A stretch of DNA of 64,000 bases from Lachnospiraceae bacterium (GTDB taxonomy: Bacteria > Bacillota > Clostridia > Lachnospirales > Lachnospiraceae). The notes beneath the pieces are model-generated. The model saw only the letters and a program-made list of their open reading frames with translations, did no database searches and was not told where the DNA came from. The stretch lies in the NCBI GenBank assembly GCA_016291655.1, contig JAEEYF010000013.1, positions 37,789 to 101,788 of the forward strand, in the 5' to 3' direction. Made by a program: the position numbers and the translations under genes. The first letter of the stretch is position 1; each line of letters starts with the position of its first letter. Positions 24,580-33,918 of this stretch are shown here, piece after piece.

Positions 24580-25200
24580 ATGACAGAACACAAAACAATT
24601 TTAAAACCCGGAACGGGTGAAATTGAAGAAAAACGGTCGAGATTCATAGCTGTGGCGGTTCATTGCGAATCCGAAGAGGAAGCTCTCACGTTTGTAGACA
24701 GCATCCGTAAAAAGCACTATGATGCCCGCCATAACTGTTTTGCTTACATTATCGGAGAAAAAGGCGAGCTCGAACGTGCAAGTGATGACGGAGAACCCCA
24801 AAAAACCGCAGGACAGCCCATACTCTCGGTACTTCGAGGAGAAGAACTTAAAAATGTATGCTGTGTGGTCACACGTTACTTTGGAGGCACTCTTTTGGGT
24901 ACGGGAGGATTGGTACGTGCATATACCGACTCGGCGAGACTTGCGGTACAGAATGCGGAGATCGTTACAAACAGACTCGGAAGAGTCCTGACCATTAGGA
25001 CCAACTATACGGATATGGGAAAGATACAGTACATACTGGCTCAACAGGAGCTTGAGCCCGCGGACATAGCATACACGGACAGTGTTCTCATCACAGTCTG
25101 TGTCCCCGAGGAGCTTCTTCAAACGATCCAAAGCAAGATCACCGAAGCGACCGCCGCCAATGCTGTGATCGAGGTCGGGGATCTCATGCTTTATCATTAG
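24580..25200 (+). CDS. YigZ/IMPACT (UPF0029) family protein
   Basis: A 206-residue cytosolic protein. The N-terminal UPF0029 domain shows EKRSRFIAVAVHCESEEEA, HNCFAYIIGE, RASDDGEPQKTAGQPIL and VTRYFGGTLLGTGGLVRAYT. A ferredoxin-like DUF1949 domain follows after about residue 135. The bacterial role is unresolved. The eukaryotic relative IMPACT affects translation control. It sits between divergent GH25 and convergent purL genes and shares a terminator with purL. Confidence 0.92.
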   Translation: MTEHKTILKPGTGEIEEKRSRFIAVAVHCESEEEALTFVDSIRKKHYDARHNCFAYIIGEKGELERASDDGEPQKTAGQPILSVLRGEELKNVCCVVTRYFGGTLLGTGGLVRAYTDSARLAVQNAEIVTNRLGRVLTIRTNYTDMGKIQYILAQQELEPADIAYTDSVLITVCVPEELLQTIQSKITEATAANAVIEVGDLMLYH

Positions 25201-25216
25201 ATCGCCTATACTGAGT

Positions 25217-25258
25217 ATAAAAAACGGGAAACGACTTTTGATCGTTTCCCGTATATTT
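25217..25258. terminator. Bidirectional terminator between yigZ and purL
   Basis: ACGGGAAACGA and TCGTTTCCCGT form an 11-bp stem (25224-25252), followed by ATATTTTT on the plus strand and TTTTTTAT on the minus strand. Confidence 0.88.
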
Positions 25259-28200
25259 TTATTTGAAATACTCTACGCCGGCTTCAAAGATCTTTTGATC
25301 CTGTGTACCGTAGATGTTCTTCGCAACACCGTCTCCGATCCTCTCGGAGTGTGCCATCTTTCCCAAGATACGGCCTGTGGGATCTGTAATACCTTCAATA
25401 GCCATGTAGCTTAAGTTGGGGTTGAAATCCTCATCGAAGGAAGGGTTGCCGTTCACATCAACGTACTGTGTTGCCACCTGACCGTTGGCAATGAGCTTCT
25501 TGAGCCACTCATCGTTTGCAACAAAACGTCCCTCACCGTGTGATGCGGGAATGGAGTAAACACCGCCCAGCTCAGCCTTAGCAAGCCAAGGGGATCTGTT
25601 GGATACGACCTTGGTGTAAACAGACTTGGATATGTGGCGTCCAATCGAGTTTCTTGTAAGCGTGGGTGAATCACCGTCTATCTCGCAGATCTCTCCGTAA
25701 GGCACAAGACCAAGCTTAATGATCGCCTGGAAGCCGTTGCATATGCCGAGTACAAGACCATCGCGCTGCTTAATGAGATCATTTACCGCATTTTTAAGTT
25801 TCTCGTTTCTGAAAGCCGTAGCAATGAACTTACCGGAACCGTCAGGCTCGTCACCTGCAGAAAAGCCGCCGGGGAACATGAGTATCTGCGCTTCCTTGAT
25901 CCCTTTGACATAGGCTTCGACGGAATCAAGTATATCCTGCTCATTTCTGTTTCTGAAAACACAGGTGTTGACCTTCGCTCCCGCCTTCTCAAAAGCTCTC
26001 AATGTATCGTATTCGCAGTTTGTACCGGGAAATACGGGAATGAATACCGTGGGCTTTGCTGTCTTAAATTTGGATGTCAATACGGTTTTATTGCTATACA
26101 AAGGAATTACAGCCTTTGAAGCATCTTTTACTTCCTTCTTCGCGGTGGCTGTGGGGAAAACGCTCTCAAGGGGCTTGGTCCAGGCTGCAAGTGCCTCCTC
26201 TTCCGAAAGCTTTGCTGTCTTATATGCAAATCCGCTCTCGGTTACCTTACCGATGACACGGAAGTTTATGCCCTTTAGTTCATCTGCCTTGTCGGCTTCG
26301 ATCTCTGCAACAATGTCACCGTAGCCTTCACCGAACATCTCCTCATAGGAAACACCCGGATCGAGTTCGGCACCCATATGATTACCGAATCCCATCTTAC
26401 ATACCGCTTCGGCAATTCCGTGTCCCGTAACAGCCCATGCAGACTTTACAAGTCCTTTCTTTGTAAGAAGGTTAAATGCCTTCATCTGTGCAATGAAATC
26501 ATCATAATCCGGAAGATCGTACTCATCCCTCTTCATAGGTATCTTAACAAGCAGATTGCCCGCCGCCTTGAATTCATCCGATACGATCTCTCCATGCTTT
26601 GCAACGTCGACCGCAAACGAAACCAGCGTCGGAGGAACATCGATCTCATTGAAGCTTCCGGACATGGAGTCCTTTCCGCCTATGGATGCAAGACCGAGTC
26701 TCACCTGTGCCTCGTAAGCCCCGAGAAGCGCTGCCAACGGCTTACCCCAGCGCTTTTTGTCGTCACGGAGTCTTTCAAAAAATTCTTGAAATGTAAAACG
26801 GATAGAGGTCAAATCGCCGCCGGCTGCCACAATTTTTGCGACAGAGGAGATAACAGCATAGGAAGCGCCGTGGTACGGGCTCCAACTCGAAAGATAAGGA
26901 TCGAAACCATAACTCATCATTGTGACCGTGTCGCACTTTCCGCGTAAAACAGGAAGCTTCGCAACCATGGTCTGGGTGGGAGTCATCTGATACTTTCCTC
27001 CGAAAGGCATAAGGGTACTGGATGCTCCTATGGATGAATCGAACATCTCAGAAAGTCCCTTCTTTGAACATACATTAAGATCGGAAAGGGTTTCGAGCCA
27101 CTTTGCGCGAAGGTCTCCCGCTTCCTTTTCCTGCTTCTTTTCCTCGGGGATCTCAACAAAAGCTTCCGCTTCCTGATGAGCACCGTTGGTATTAAGGAAA
27201 TCACGGGAAATGTTTACTATATCCTTTCCTCTCCACTTGAGGACGAGACGCTTTTCCTCGGTAACCGTTGCGACAACAACAGCCTCAAGGTTCTCAGATG
27301 CCGCAAACTCCAGCATCTTGTCCGCATCCTTTTTATCTACGACAATTGCCATTCTTTCCTGAGATTCGGAAATGGCAAGTTCTGTTCCGTCCAGACCTGC
27401 ATATTTCTTGGGTACAAGATCCAGGTCCACTACAAGTCCGTCAGCAAGTTCTCCGATCGCAACGGAAACACCGCCTGCTCCGAAGTCATTACACTTCTTA
27501 ATGAGCTTTGTAACCTCGGGACGTCTGAACAATCTTTGAAGCTTTCTTTCAGTGGGTGCATTACCCTTTTGAACCTCTGCACCGCAGGTATTGATAGACT
27601 CCGCATTGTGCGCCTTGGAAGAACCTGTTGCGCCGCCGCAGCCATCACGACCCGTGCGTCCGCCCATGAGTATGATCACATCTCCGGGATCGGAGTTTTC
27701 ACGGATAACATTTTCTCTCTTCGCAGCTCCCATTACGGCACCGATCTCAAGACGCTTTGCAACGTAATCGGGATGATAGATCTCATCTACAAGTCCTGTG
27801 GCAAGACCGATCTGGTTACCATAGGAGGAATAGCCGTTGGCAGCTCCGGTAACGATCTTTCTCTGAGGGAGCTTTCCGGGTAAAGTGTCGGCAATGGGCA
27901 GACGGGGATCTGCCGCGCCTGTTACTCTCATAGCCTGATATACATAACCTCTTCCCGAAAGGGGATCGCGGATGGCACCGCCGAGACAGGTAGCCGCTCC
28001 ACCGAAGGGTTCGATCTCCGTAGGATGATTGTGTGTTTCATTTTTAAAGAATATAAGCCACTCTTCTTCCTTACCGTCAACCTCAACGGGTACTATGATC
28101 GAGCAGGCATTGATCTCGTCGGAGACCTCCATATCGTCAAGCTTGCCCGCAGCCCTGAGCTCCTTCATTCCGAAAATAGCCAGATCCATGAGGGAAACAT

Positions 28201-29008
28201 ACTTGTCGGGACGGTTTGCATAGAGGACCGAACGTGCCTTAAGATACTTATCATAGGAAGCCTTGATGGGCTTTGTGTATTTTCCTTCTCCGAACTCAAC
28301 ATTCTTAAGTTCCGTAAGGAATGTCGTATGACGGCAATGGTCGGACCAATATGTATCGAATACACGGATCTCGGTAAACGAAGGATCTCTCTTCTCCACG
28401 TTTTTGTATTGATCGCGGATGAAAAGGAAATCTCTGAAGGTCATCGCAAGGTTAAGGGAATCATAGAGTTTCTTGAGTTCCTCTTCGCTTGCCGTTCTGA
28501 AACCATCAAATATTTTAATGTCTGCCGGAGTTTCGTAATTGATCTTAAGTGTTTCGGGCAGAGTTTCGGATGCTGTTCTTGAGTCAACGGGGTTAATGCA
28601 GTATTTGCGTATCCTGTCGAGTTCATCGGGCGTAACATTTCCCTCAAGCACATAGGTTGTGGCACTCAGAATAACAGGCTCCTCGCTCTCGCAAAGGAGC
28701 TTTACGCACTGTAAAGCAGAGTCTGCCCTCTGATCGAACTGACCGGGGAGATACTCTACCGAAAAGGATACCTCATTATCTTTTTTAGGGAACGTCCCCT
28801 CATAAAGGTAGTCTACGGGAGGCTCTGAAAATACGGTTCCCAGGGACTTTTGGTAGGTTTCGTCACTGAGGTTTTCAATATCATATCTGATCAAAACACG
28901 AACATTGGAAACCGTGTTGATCCCAAGATACTCTGTGATCTCATTCTTAAGTTCTTTCGCACGCACTGCATAAGCGGGCTTTTTTTCGGAGTAAATTCTC
29001 TTAACCAT
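25259..29008 (-). CDS. purL: Phosphoribosylformylglycinamidine synthase, single-chain
   Basis: The fourth step of purine synthesis: FGAR plus glutamine and ATP gives FGAM. At 1249 residues it is the long form with the glutaminase fused. It includes the N-terminal PurS-like region, synthetase halves with FKNETHNHPTEIEPFGGAAT and DCGGATGSS-type loops (GRDGCGGATGSSKAHN), and the C-terminal class I glutamine amidotransferase with Cys in LGICNGFQAI and His/Glu in ASHGEGRF. No other pur genes are adjacent. The upstream region carries a hairpin at 29041-29064. Confidence 0.97.
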   Translation of the reverse strand: MVKRIYSEKKPAYAVRAKELKNEITEYLGINTVSNVRVLIRYDIENLSDETYQKSLGTVFSEPPVDYLYEGTFPKKDNEVSFSVEYLPGQFDQRADSALQCVKLLCESEEPVILSATTYVLEGNVTPDELDRIRKYCINPVDSRTASETLPETLKINYETPADIKIFDGFRTASEEELKKLYDSLNLAMTFRDFLFIRDQYKNVEKRDPSFTEIRVFDTYWSDHCRHTTFLTELKNVEFGEGKYTKPIKASYDKYLKARSVLYANRPDKYVSLMDLAIFGMKELRAAGKLDDMEVSDEINACSIIVPVEVDGKEEEWLIFFKNETHNHPTEIEPFGGAATCLGGAIRDPLSGRGYVYQAMRVTGAADPRLPIADTLPGKLPQRKIVTGAANGYSSYGNQIGLATGLVDEIYHPDYVAKRLEIGAVMGAAKRENVIRENSDPGDVIILMGGRTGRDGCGGATGSSKAHNAESINTCGAEVQKGNAPTERKLQRLFRRPEVTKLIKKCNDFGAGGVSVAIGELADGLVVDLDLVPKKYAGLDGTELAISESQERMAIVVDKKDADKMLEFAASENLEAVVVATVTEEKRLVLKWRGKDIVNISRDFLNTNGAHQEAEAFVEIPEEKKQEKEAGDLRAKWLETLSDLNVCSKKGLSEMFDSSIGASSTLMPFGGKYQMTPTQTMVAKLPVLRGKCDTVTMMSYGFDPYLSSWSPYHGASYAVISSVAKIVAAGGDLTSIRFTFQEFFERLRDDKKRWGKPLAALLGAYEAQVRLGLASIGGKDSMSGSFNEIDVPPTLVSFAVDVAKHGEIVSDEFKAAGNLLVKIPMKRDEYDLPDYDDFIAQMKAFNLLTKKGLVKSAWAVTGHGIAEAVCKMGFGNHMGAELDPGVSYEEMFGEGYGDIVAEIEADKADELKGINFRVIGKVTESGFAYKTAKLSEEEALAAWTKPLESVFPTATAKKEVKDASKAVIPLYSNKTVLTSKFKTAKPTVFIPVFPGTNCEYDTLRAFEKAGAKVNTCVFRNRNEQDILDSVEAYVKGIKEAQILMFPGGFSAGDEPDGSGKFIATAFRNEKLKNAVNDLIKQRDGLVLGICNGFQAIIKLGLVPYGEICEIDGDSPTLTRNSIGRHISKSVYTKVVSNRSPWLAKAELGGVYSIPASHGEGRFVANDEWLKKLIANGQVATQYVDVNGNPSFDEDFNPNLSYMAIEGITDPTGRILGKMAHSERIGDGVAKNIYGTQDQKIFEAGVEYFK

Positions 29009-29040
29009 GATGGCTCCTCTTGTGTAAAAAATATTGTTAG

Positions 29041-29064
29041 ACAGATACCTATGAACGTATCTGT
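29041..29064. promoter_or_regulatory. Hairpin or operator-like inverted repeat before purL
   Basis: ACAGATAC-CTATGAAC-GTATCTGT, perfect 8-bp arms, 33 bases before the purL start. It would lie in the leader RNA or act as an operator. It does not match the Bacillus PurR box or a guanine riboswitch. Confidence 0.5.
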
Positions 29065-29213
29065 TAAAAAATTATCTTTTTTTTCATATTTACATTAAAC
29101 CACAAATGGTGTTATTATTAAAATTAATATAATTCACTTGTTTAATTATCAAGGCTAATCAACAAAATGGGTAATGTTGTTTTTTCTACGAAAACACACA
29201 CATGGAGGGTTCT

Positions 29214-30119
29214 ATGACAGACGTAAACTATGAGCTTTACAAGGTTTTTTACCATGTTGCAAAATCCCTGAGCTTTTCGGATGCTGCAACCGATCTTTTC
29301 ATCTCCCAGTCGGCAGTAAGCCAGTCGATCAAGGTTCTTGAAAGAAGACTTGGGCAAACACTTTTCGTGAGGAGCACAAAAAAAGTCACCCTCACAAAGG
29401 AAGGCGAGATCCTCTACAAGCATATCGAGCCTGCAGTAAGCCTAATCACAAAAGCTGAAAACCAGCTTTCTTCAGCCAAAGAAACGGGCGACATCATCTT
29501 TAAGATAGCCGCAAGCGATACGATATGCCGTTATTTCCTTGTACCTTATTTTAACGAATTCCACAAGAAATATCCAAACATCCACATAAAGGTTATTAAC
29601 GCTTCATCCTCAGGATGTGCTGCTCTCCTTGAAGAGAACAAAGTGGACCTCATAGTTTCCAATCATCCCAATCCTACTCTTAACAGTACGATGAAGATCG
29701 TTCCCGTAGCGGAATTCAGAGATATGTTCGTTGCAGACCGTGACTCATTTCCTCTTGAAGACAAGGAACTCACACTGCGTAAGCTGTCAAAAATGCCCAT
29801 ACTGATGTTGGACAAGACCTCTACAACAAGCGTATTTCTGCATGAGCTTTTCAGAAAATCCTCTATCGATCTCGTTCCTTCCATTGAACTGGCAAGTAAC
29901 GACCTTCTGATAGATCTTGCCGAGATCGGTCTCGGAATAGCTTTTGTTCCGGACTATTGCGTAAAGAACAAAGAGAACTCCAATCTCTATGAAATAAAGA
30001 TCGCCGAAAAAATACCCACACGTCGCATAGTTGCGGCCTACGATGACTCTATGCCCTTAACTGAGCCCGCGGTTTTCTTCCTCGATCTTATCAAGAACAG
30101 TAACAAACAGGACAAGTAA
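29214..30119 (+). CDS. LysR family transcriptional regulator
   Basis: A 301-residue regulator. The N-terminal winged HTH (YELYKVFYHVAKSLSFSDAA, FISQSAVSQSIKVLERRLG, FVRSTKKVTLTKEGEIL) binds DNA. The C-terminal part from about residue 90 is a periplasmic-binding-protein-like effector domain. The effector is unknown. The start at 29214 follows GGAGGG. It is divergent from purL and convergent with the ABC operon, so either neighbour could be a target; the shared purL intergenic region makes purL the more testable one. Confidence 0.92.
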   Translation: MTDVNYELYKVFYHVAKSLSFSDAATDLFISQSAVSQSIKVLERRLGQTLFVRSTKKVTLTKEGEILYKHIEPAVSLITKAENQLSSAKETGDIIFKIAASDTICRYFLVPYFNEFHKKYPNIHIKVINASSSGCAALLEENKVDLIVSNHPNPTLNSTMKIVPVAEFRDMFVADRDSFPLEDKELTLRKLSKMPILMLDKTSTTSVFLHELFRKSSIDLVPSIELASNDLLIDLAEIGLGIAFVPDYCVKNKENSNLYEIKIAEKIPTRRIVAAYDDSMPLTEPAVFFLDLIKNSNKQDK

Positions 30120-30126
30120 AAGAATT

Positions 30127-30158
30127 ACACGGCAATCAATTACGACTGCCGTGTTTTT
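30127..30158 (+). terminator. Terminator of the LysR gene
   Basis: ACACGGCA and TGCCGTGT flank a 12-base loop and are followed by a short T-run. Its end meets the stop of the convergent permease gene. Confidence 0.75.
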
Positions 30159-31440
30159 ATGCCTTCTCTATCCCGGCTGCCACTCTGCCGACCTGTATAT
30201 TACTCACAATTGTTACCATAAGGATCAATACCAAAAAAGTCAGTCCGACAAATCCAAAAACTTCCCCCATCTTTGGCAGAAACAGATACTTCTTTCCGTT
30301 AACTATGCTTTCATATCCTTGGCTCATAAACACATCAATGCCCAAGCCAATAACCCATACTGCAATTATTGCCTTTATTTCCGCTTTTGCCAAAATGATC
30401 AGATTCTCCAAAATATAGGCTCCGCAAATCTGTTTTTTTCGAAAACCGATCTTAATGATCATTTCAGTGAATTTCTTTTGTTTATCCATTTTTATATATA
30501 AGGAATTGATCATCCCTGTCAGCGCTGCCAAAAGGATCGTGGCAGATATTAAGTATATAAACAGGCAAGCATTTTTAATATTCTGAGCTTTAGTCTCTAT
30601 TGCGGCCACCATGCTTAAGTTGGCATATCCAAACATATCCATAGCCTTTTTACATATCAGTCCGACATGATCCGTATTGTCTATGCAAAAAACTGCCGCC
30701 TCATATAAGCCCATTTCAAAGTCTTTGCTTTCGGAGACTTCCTCCATGATATCATCCGAATAAAACAACGGTTCCATAATATCACTATTCAGCTTGGATT
30801 CAATTCCGTCTTCAGTTACCTTTGAATAATCAGTGTAATACAATCCATATTCTTTTGAAAAAACCCCCACTATCTCAATATCATCGATGCTGATATCTGA
30901 AAGAACAATGCTTATCTTTGTACCTATAATTTCGGAGAAATCCCTAACTCCAAGAATATAACAGGTGTTTTCATCGATTAATGCCTTCTTTTTATCTGTT
31001 CCGTTAAACATTCTTCCTGCCAGGATCGGATCATTCTCCGCATCACCTTTTTTTTCGAGCGCTTCACTTTTGGTACAAAAAGAAAAGTTTCTGTTCCGTC
31101 CGGTTATATAAGGATAACAATGAATTGTCTGCTCGCCTATCTGCACATCAAAATTTTTATTCATACTAACAAAGAACTTTTGAGACGTTCTTTCCACATA
31201 TTGAAAATTACTGATCGTACTAAGAATCTCATCATTATTTTCAAAAACATACTCGGGAAAAATTTCCACTTCCCTTAGTTTGATATCATCGGTTTTATAG
31301 TTCTCACTTATGCCCACAAACCCATTGACCAATGTCAACGTAATAAGAAAAAATGCCGTGCTGACAGCAACAATCGCCGGAAACATTTTCTGCTTTACGT
31401 TTTTAAGATTGAGCATCGCCAATTTTAAACTTCTACTCAT
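30157..31440 (-). CDS. FtsX-like ABC permease, second subunit
   Basis: A 427-residue permease of MacB/FtsX type. One N-terminal helix (about 18-40, FPAIVAVSTAFFLITLTLVN) is followed by a large extracytoplasmic domain and three C-terminal helices (LFIYLISATILLAALTGMIN, IILAKAEIKAIIAVWVIG, VFGFVGLTFLVLILMVTIVS). The start at 31440 follows GTGAGG and overlaps the previous stop by eight bases. It forms a heterodimeric exporter with the permease at 31433. The substrate is unknown, with peptide, lipid or antibiotic possible. Base composition is clearly more AT-rich than that of neighbouring operons. Confidence 0.85.
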   Translation of the reverse strand: MSRSLKLAMLNLKNVKQKMFPAIVAVSTAFFLITLTLVNGFVGISENYKTDDIKLREVEIFPEYVFENNDEILSTISNFQYVERTSQKFFVSMNKNFDVQIGEQTIHCYPYITGRNRNFSFCTKSEALEKKGDAENDPILAGRMFNGTDKKKALIDENTCYILGVRDFSEIIGTKISIVLSDISIDDIEIVGVFSKEYGLYYTDYSKVTEDGIESKLNSDIMEPLFYSDDIMEEVSESKDFEMGLYEAAVFCIDNTDHVGLICKKAMDMFGYANLSMVAAIETKAQNIKNACLFIYLISATILLAALTGMINSLYIKMDKQKKFTEMIIKIGFRKKQICGAYILENLIILAKAEIKAIIAVWVIGLGIDVFMSQGYESIVNGKKYLFLPKMGEVFGFVGLTFLVLILMVTIVSNIQVGRVAAGIEKA

Positions 31441-32359
31441 TATTTGCCTCACTTAGCATACTGTACACTTCGTTCTTTTCGCTTTTCTTCACAAAGATAA
31501 TATCCACTGTAAGCATCTCAAACAAAGCTATTCCACCGATCAACGCCAAACAGATCATATGCGATCTCATAAGCTGTTCGATACTGACTCCGAATATATT
31601 CTCGACTTTATTGAAAGCCATGATCGCCTTAACCGTTTGTATCATCGGGAAGTATAATAATGCTGCAGCCAGAATCCCTCCAATTGTAGGGACAAGAGAT
31701 TTTATCAAAGTCACAATAAAATATTTGCTCTTTGTATATCCGATCGCTTTAAGCATCGCAACGAACTCAAGTTCCTCCTCCGTGGCTGAGCACAGAGAAA
31801 AGAATAGCACCATAGCCACAAACCCAAGCATGATAGCTGAGAAAAATAACAATCCGCTTGAGATCAATGAAGCATACTCCATCAAGGACTTCATCTCAAC
31901 CGCACATGAAAAAACATTATATCCTGAAGCCTCAAGCCTATCTGCCACCTCTATAATATCTTTCGCTCCGTTGCACCTTATCACATATCCCTTTATTGTT
32001 TCATCGACATTATCGCCCTCGTTATTATTCCATGCAATTTCAGCTGTAGCCAGTTCAGAATTATTTACCAATCTGTTCGAAATTATCAAGCCATTCACCG
32101 TTCGATCCGAATAGTCTGCAACATCATGCTCCCTTTTAATCTCAATAATACTGCCTTTATCTGACAACATCGTAATCTCGGCAGTGACTATTCTTTGCAC
32201 AGCGGTTGGTTCTATGTTTTCAATCATCCCCTCATACGCATTATAAGCAACTGTAAAAAGCACAGATGCCAGCAGCAAACTCATTCCCAAAATAACAATG
32301 GTAAGCCTTATTCTTGAAATATTTTTTAGAGTCTTTTTTAAAAAAAGTTTGATCATCAT
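31433..32359 (-). CDS. FtsX-like ABC permease, first subunit
   Basis: A 308-residue MacB-type permease. It has an N-terminal membrane helix (about 17-38, LTIVILGMSLLLASVLFTVA), an external domain to about residue 160 and three C-terminal helices (ISSGLLFFSAIMLGFVAMVL, LVPTIGGILAAALLYFP, MICLALIGGIALFEML). The segment EEELEFVAMLKAIGYTKSKY is the coupling-helix motif that contacts the ATPase. The ATG overlaps the ATPase stop by four bases. Its external domain is smaller than that of its partner, so the two are not simple duplicates. Confidence 0.86.
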   Translation of the reverse strand: MMIKLFLKKTLKNISRIRLTIVILGMSLLLASVLFTVAYNAYEGMIENIEPTAVQRIVTAEITMLSDKGSIIEIKREHDVADYSDRTVNGLIISNRLVNNSELATAEIAWNNNEGDNVDETIKGYVIRCNGAKDIIEVADRLEASGYNVFSCAVEMKSLMEYASLISSGLLFFSAIMLGFVAMVLFFSLCSATEEELEFVAMLKAIGYTKSKYFIVTLIKSLVPTIGGILAAALLYFPMIQTVKAIMAFNKVENIFGVSIEQLMRSHMICLALIGGIALFEMLTVDIIFVKKSEKNEVYSMLSEANNE

Positions 32360-33015
32360 ATAATATTACCATCACAGATTCTTAGAACCAGGTCCGCATA
32401 CTCCGCATAATTCTCATTATGTGTAACCATCAAAACTGTTGTGCCTTCTTCGGTTAAACTTTTAAGCATTTTGATTACCAGATCTCCGTTTTTTGAATCA
32501 AGATTTCCTGTCGGTTCATCGGCGATCAATATTCCGGGCTCATTTACAACCGCTCTGGCTATAGAAACCCTTTGGCATTCACCACCTGACAATTCAGATA
32601 CTCTCATATCCTTTTTCTCTCCGATACCTACCTTATCCAGTACTTCCGATACCTTTTTACAGCGTTCCTCTTTATTCAGATCATCCCGCAGAAGCAGTGG
32701 AATAAGGACATTCTCTCCTGCTGTAAAACTTTTTTCCAAAAAATAATTCTGAAAAACAAAACCTATATTGGAAGCTCTGAATTTGCATAATTCATCAGGC
32801 TTTAAAGTATATATATCGTTTCCGTCAAAAAGTACTTTCCCTTTTGACGGCTTCATAAGTCCGGCAACTATATTAAGTAAAGTCGTCTTCCCCGAACCCG
32901 ATTGTCCGAGCAAAACAACGAATTTTCCATCCTCAATAGAAAAAGACAAGTCATGCAAGACTTCATTTCCGTCCCCATTTTTGTATCTGTGACTTACATT
33001 TACTACGTTTATCAT
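32356..33015 (-). CDS. ABC transporter ATP-binding protein (MacB/LolD type)
   Basis: A 219-residue ATPase with the full motif set: Walker A GQSGSGKTT, Q-loop FVFQNYFLEKSFT, signature LSGGECQRVSIARA, Walker B GILIADEPTGNLDS and the H-loop MVTHNE. It belongs to the family that drives mechanotransmission exporters and lipoprotein releasers. It overlaps both neighbours by four bases (ATGA), so all four genes of the cassette are translationally coupled. Confidence 0.95.
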   Translation of the reverse strand: MINVVNVSHRYKNGDGNEVLHDLSFSIEDGKFVVLLGQSGSGKTTLLNIVAGLMKPSKGKVLFDGNDIYTLKPDELCKFRASNIGFVFQNYFLEKSFTAGENVLIPLLLRDDLNKEERCKKVSEVLDKVGIGEKKDMRVSELSGGECQRVSIARAVVNEPGILIADEPTGNLDSKNGDLVIKMLKSLTEEGTTVLMVTHNENYAEYADLVLRICDGNII

Positions 33016-33788
33016 TTTACGTACTCCCTTATATCCAAATAGGACATTTGTTTTGAATAACTGATCGGTATGTATGGAGCAAAGAATTTATTCTCACCTT
33101 CTGCATTTATAATAAATACAGGTGCACATATAATAACATCCCCATCCTTCTCACTGCTGTCAATCTTTATTGAATACCTAAGTTCATGGCCCGTTTCGTA
33201 AAAAACATTCTTTTCATATTCATATGTTAGAATATCTTGTTTGCCTAAATGCAGATCAACAATTTCAAAATCCTGTTCATTATTATCCGAAAAAGATATT
33301 GTTGCTGTCTTGGTTCCCGTATAAAGGTCACAGCCATGAGCAAGAAATACAGGATTCTCTGTATTGCGACACAAAACTATCTCGCCGAACGGAAAACGCT
33401 TTCCTCCATCATCAGAATAATAATTTAGCGAGTGAACTGTAAAATCACCGTCTTGCTTAACTTTCATTCCAATCGTCAATGTGTATACATTCAGGTCATT
33501 TTCCTGATAACTCAAATTGTATTCCATACTGCCAATTTGAACATTAGGGTTATCAAAGCTCCACTTACTCAGATCCTCTGTGTCGGGCGCAGTCTCATTA
33601 AAACAATAAACCGTAAAATTCATCAGATAATTGTCTTCATAAACCATTCCCACGGTACCGTATATTTGTCTAAAAAAGACTCCGAATACTTTATCCTCAT
33701 CTTTTGCATACTTCTTACAACCAAACAGGATAAGTCCTATGGAAATGGTCAAAACGCCAAAAGATATTACGCCCGCAATTTTCTTCAT
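33012..33788 (-). CDS. Lipoprotein of unknown function in an ABC operon
   Basis: A 258-residue lipoprotein. Its signal ends in the lipobox ILFGC with Cys at residue 24. The mature part is beta-rich, with many aromatic and polar strands (FTVYCFNETAPD, LNVYTLTIGMKV, ATISFSDNNEQDFEIVDLHL), consistent with an immunoglobulin-like or jelly-roll fold. I do not recognise the family. It is first in the operon and overlaps the ATPase start by four bases, so it probably binds the exported or sensed substrate outside the membrane. GGAGGG precedes its ATG. Confidence 0.7.
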   Translation of the reverse strand: MKKIAGVISFGVLTISIGLILFGCKKYAKDEDKVFGVFFRQIYGTVGMVYEDNYLMNFTVYCFNETAPDTEDLSKWSFDNPNVQIGSMEYNLSYQENDLNVYTLTIGMKVKQDGDFTVHSLNYYSDDGGKRFPFGEIVLCRNTENPVFLAHGCDLYTGTKTATISFSDNNEQDFEIVDLHLGKQDILTYEYEKNVFYETGHELRYSIKIDSSEKDGDVIICAPVFIINAEGENKFFAPYIPISYSKQMSYLDIREYVK

Positions 33789-33865
33789 AATCGCCCTCCG
33801 AATACAACGTACTCCCTATATTCCTTCATTCCCGGCTTCCGGCCAAATCTCGTGTATTTTAGCAA

Positions 33866-33913
33866 AAAAATACCGGATATTCCATGGCATTTCGGTTACC
33901 ATTTCATATCCGG
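33866..33913 (-). terminator. Terminator of the beta-galactosidase operon carrying a repeated 19-base motif
   Basis: CCGGATAT (33873-33880) and ATATCCGG (33906-33913) form the stem, and a T7 run follows on the minus strand. The 25-base loop contains CCATGGCATTTCGGTTACC, identical to the arm core of the palindrome at 9510-9562. Confidence 0.75.
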
Positions 33914-33918
33914 AAAAA

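Noticed and set aside
27176..28582. Plus-strand frames of 185-235 codons opposite purL
   Set aside because: They are shadow frames of conserved PurL sequence, with no start signals or known motifs.
30127..30158. Operator for the ABC cassette
   Set aside because: The hairpin with T-run directly after the LysR stop is better explained as that gene's terminator.
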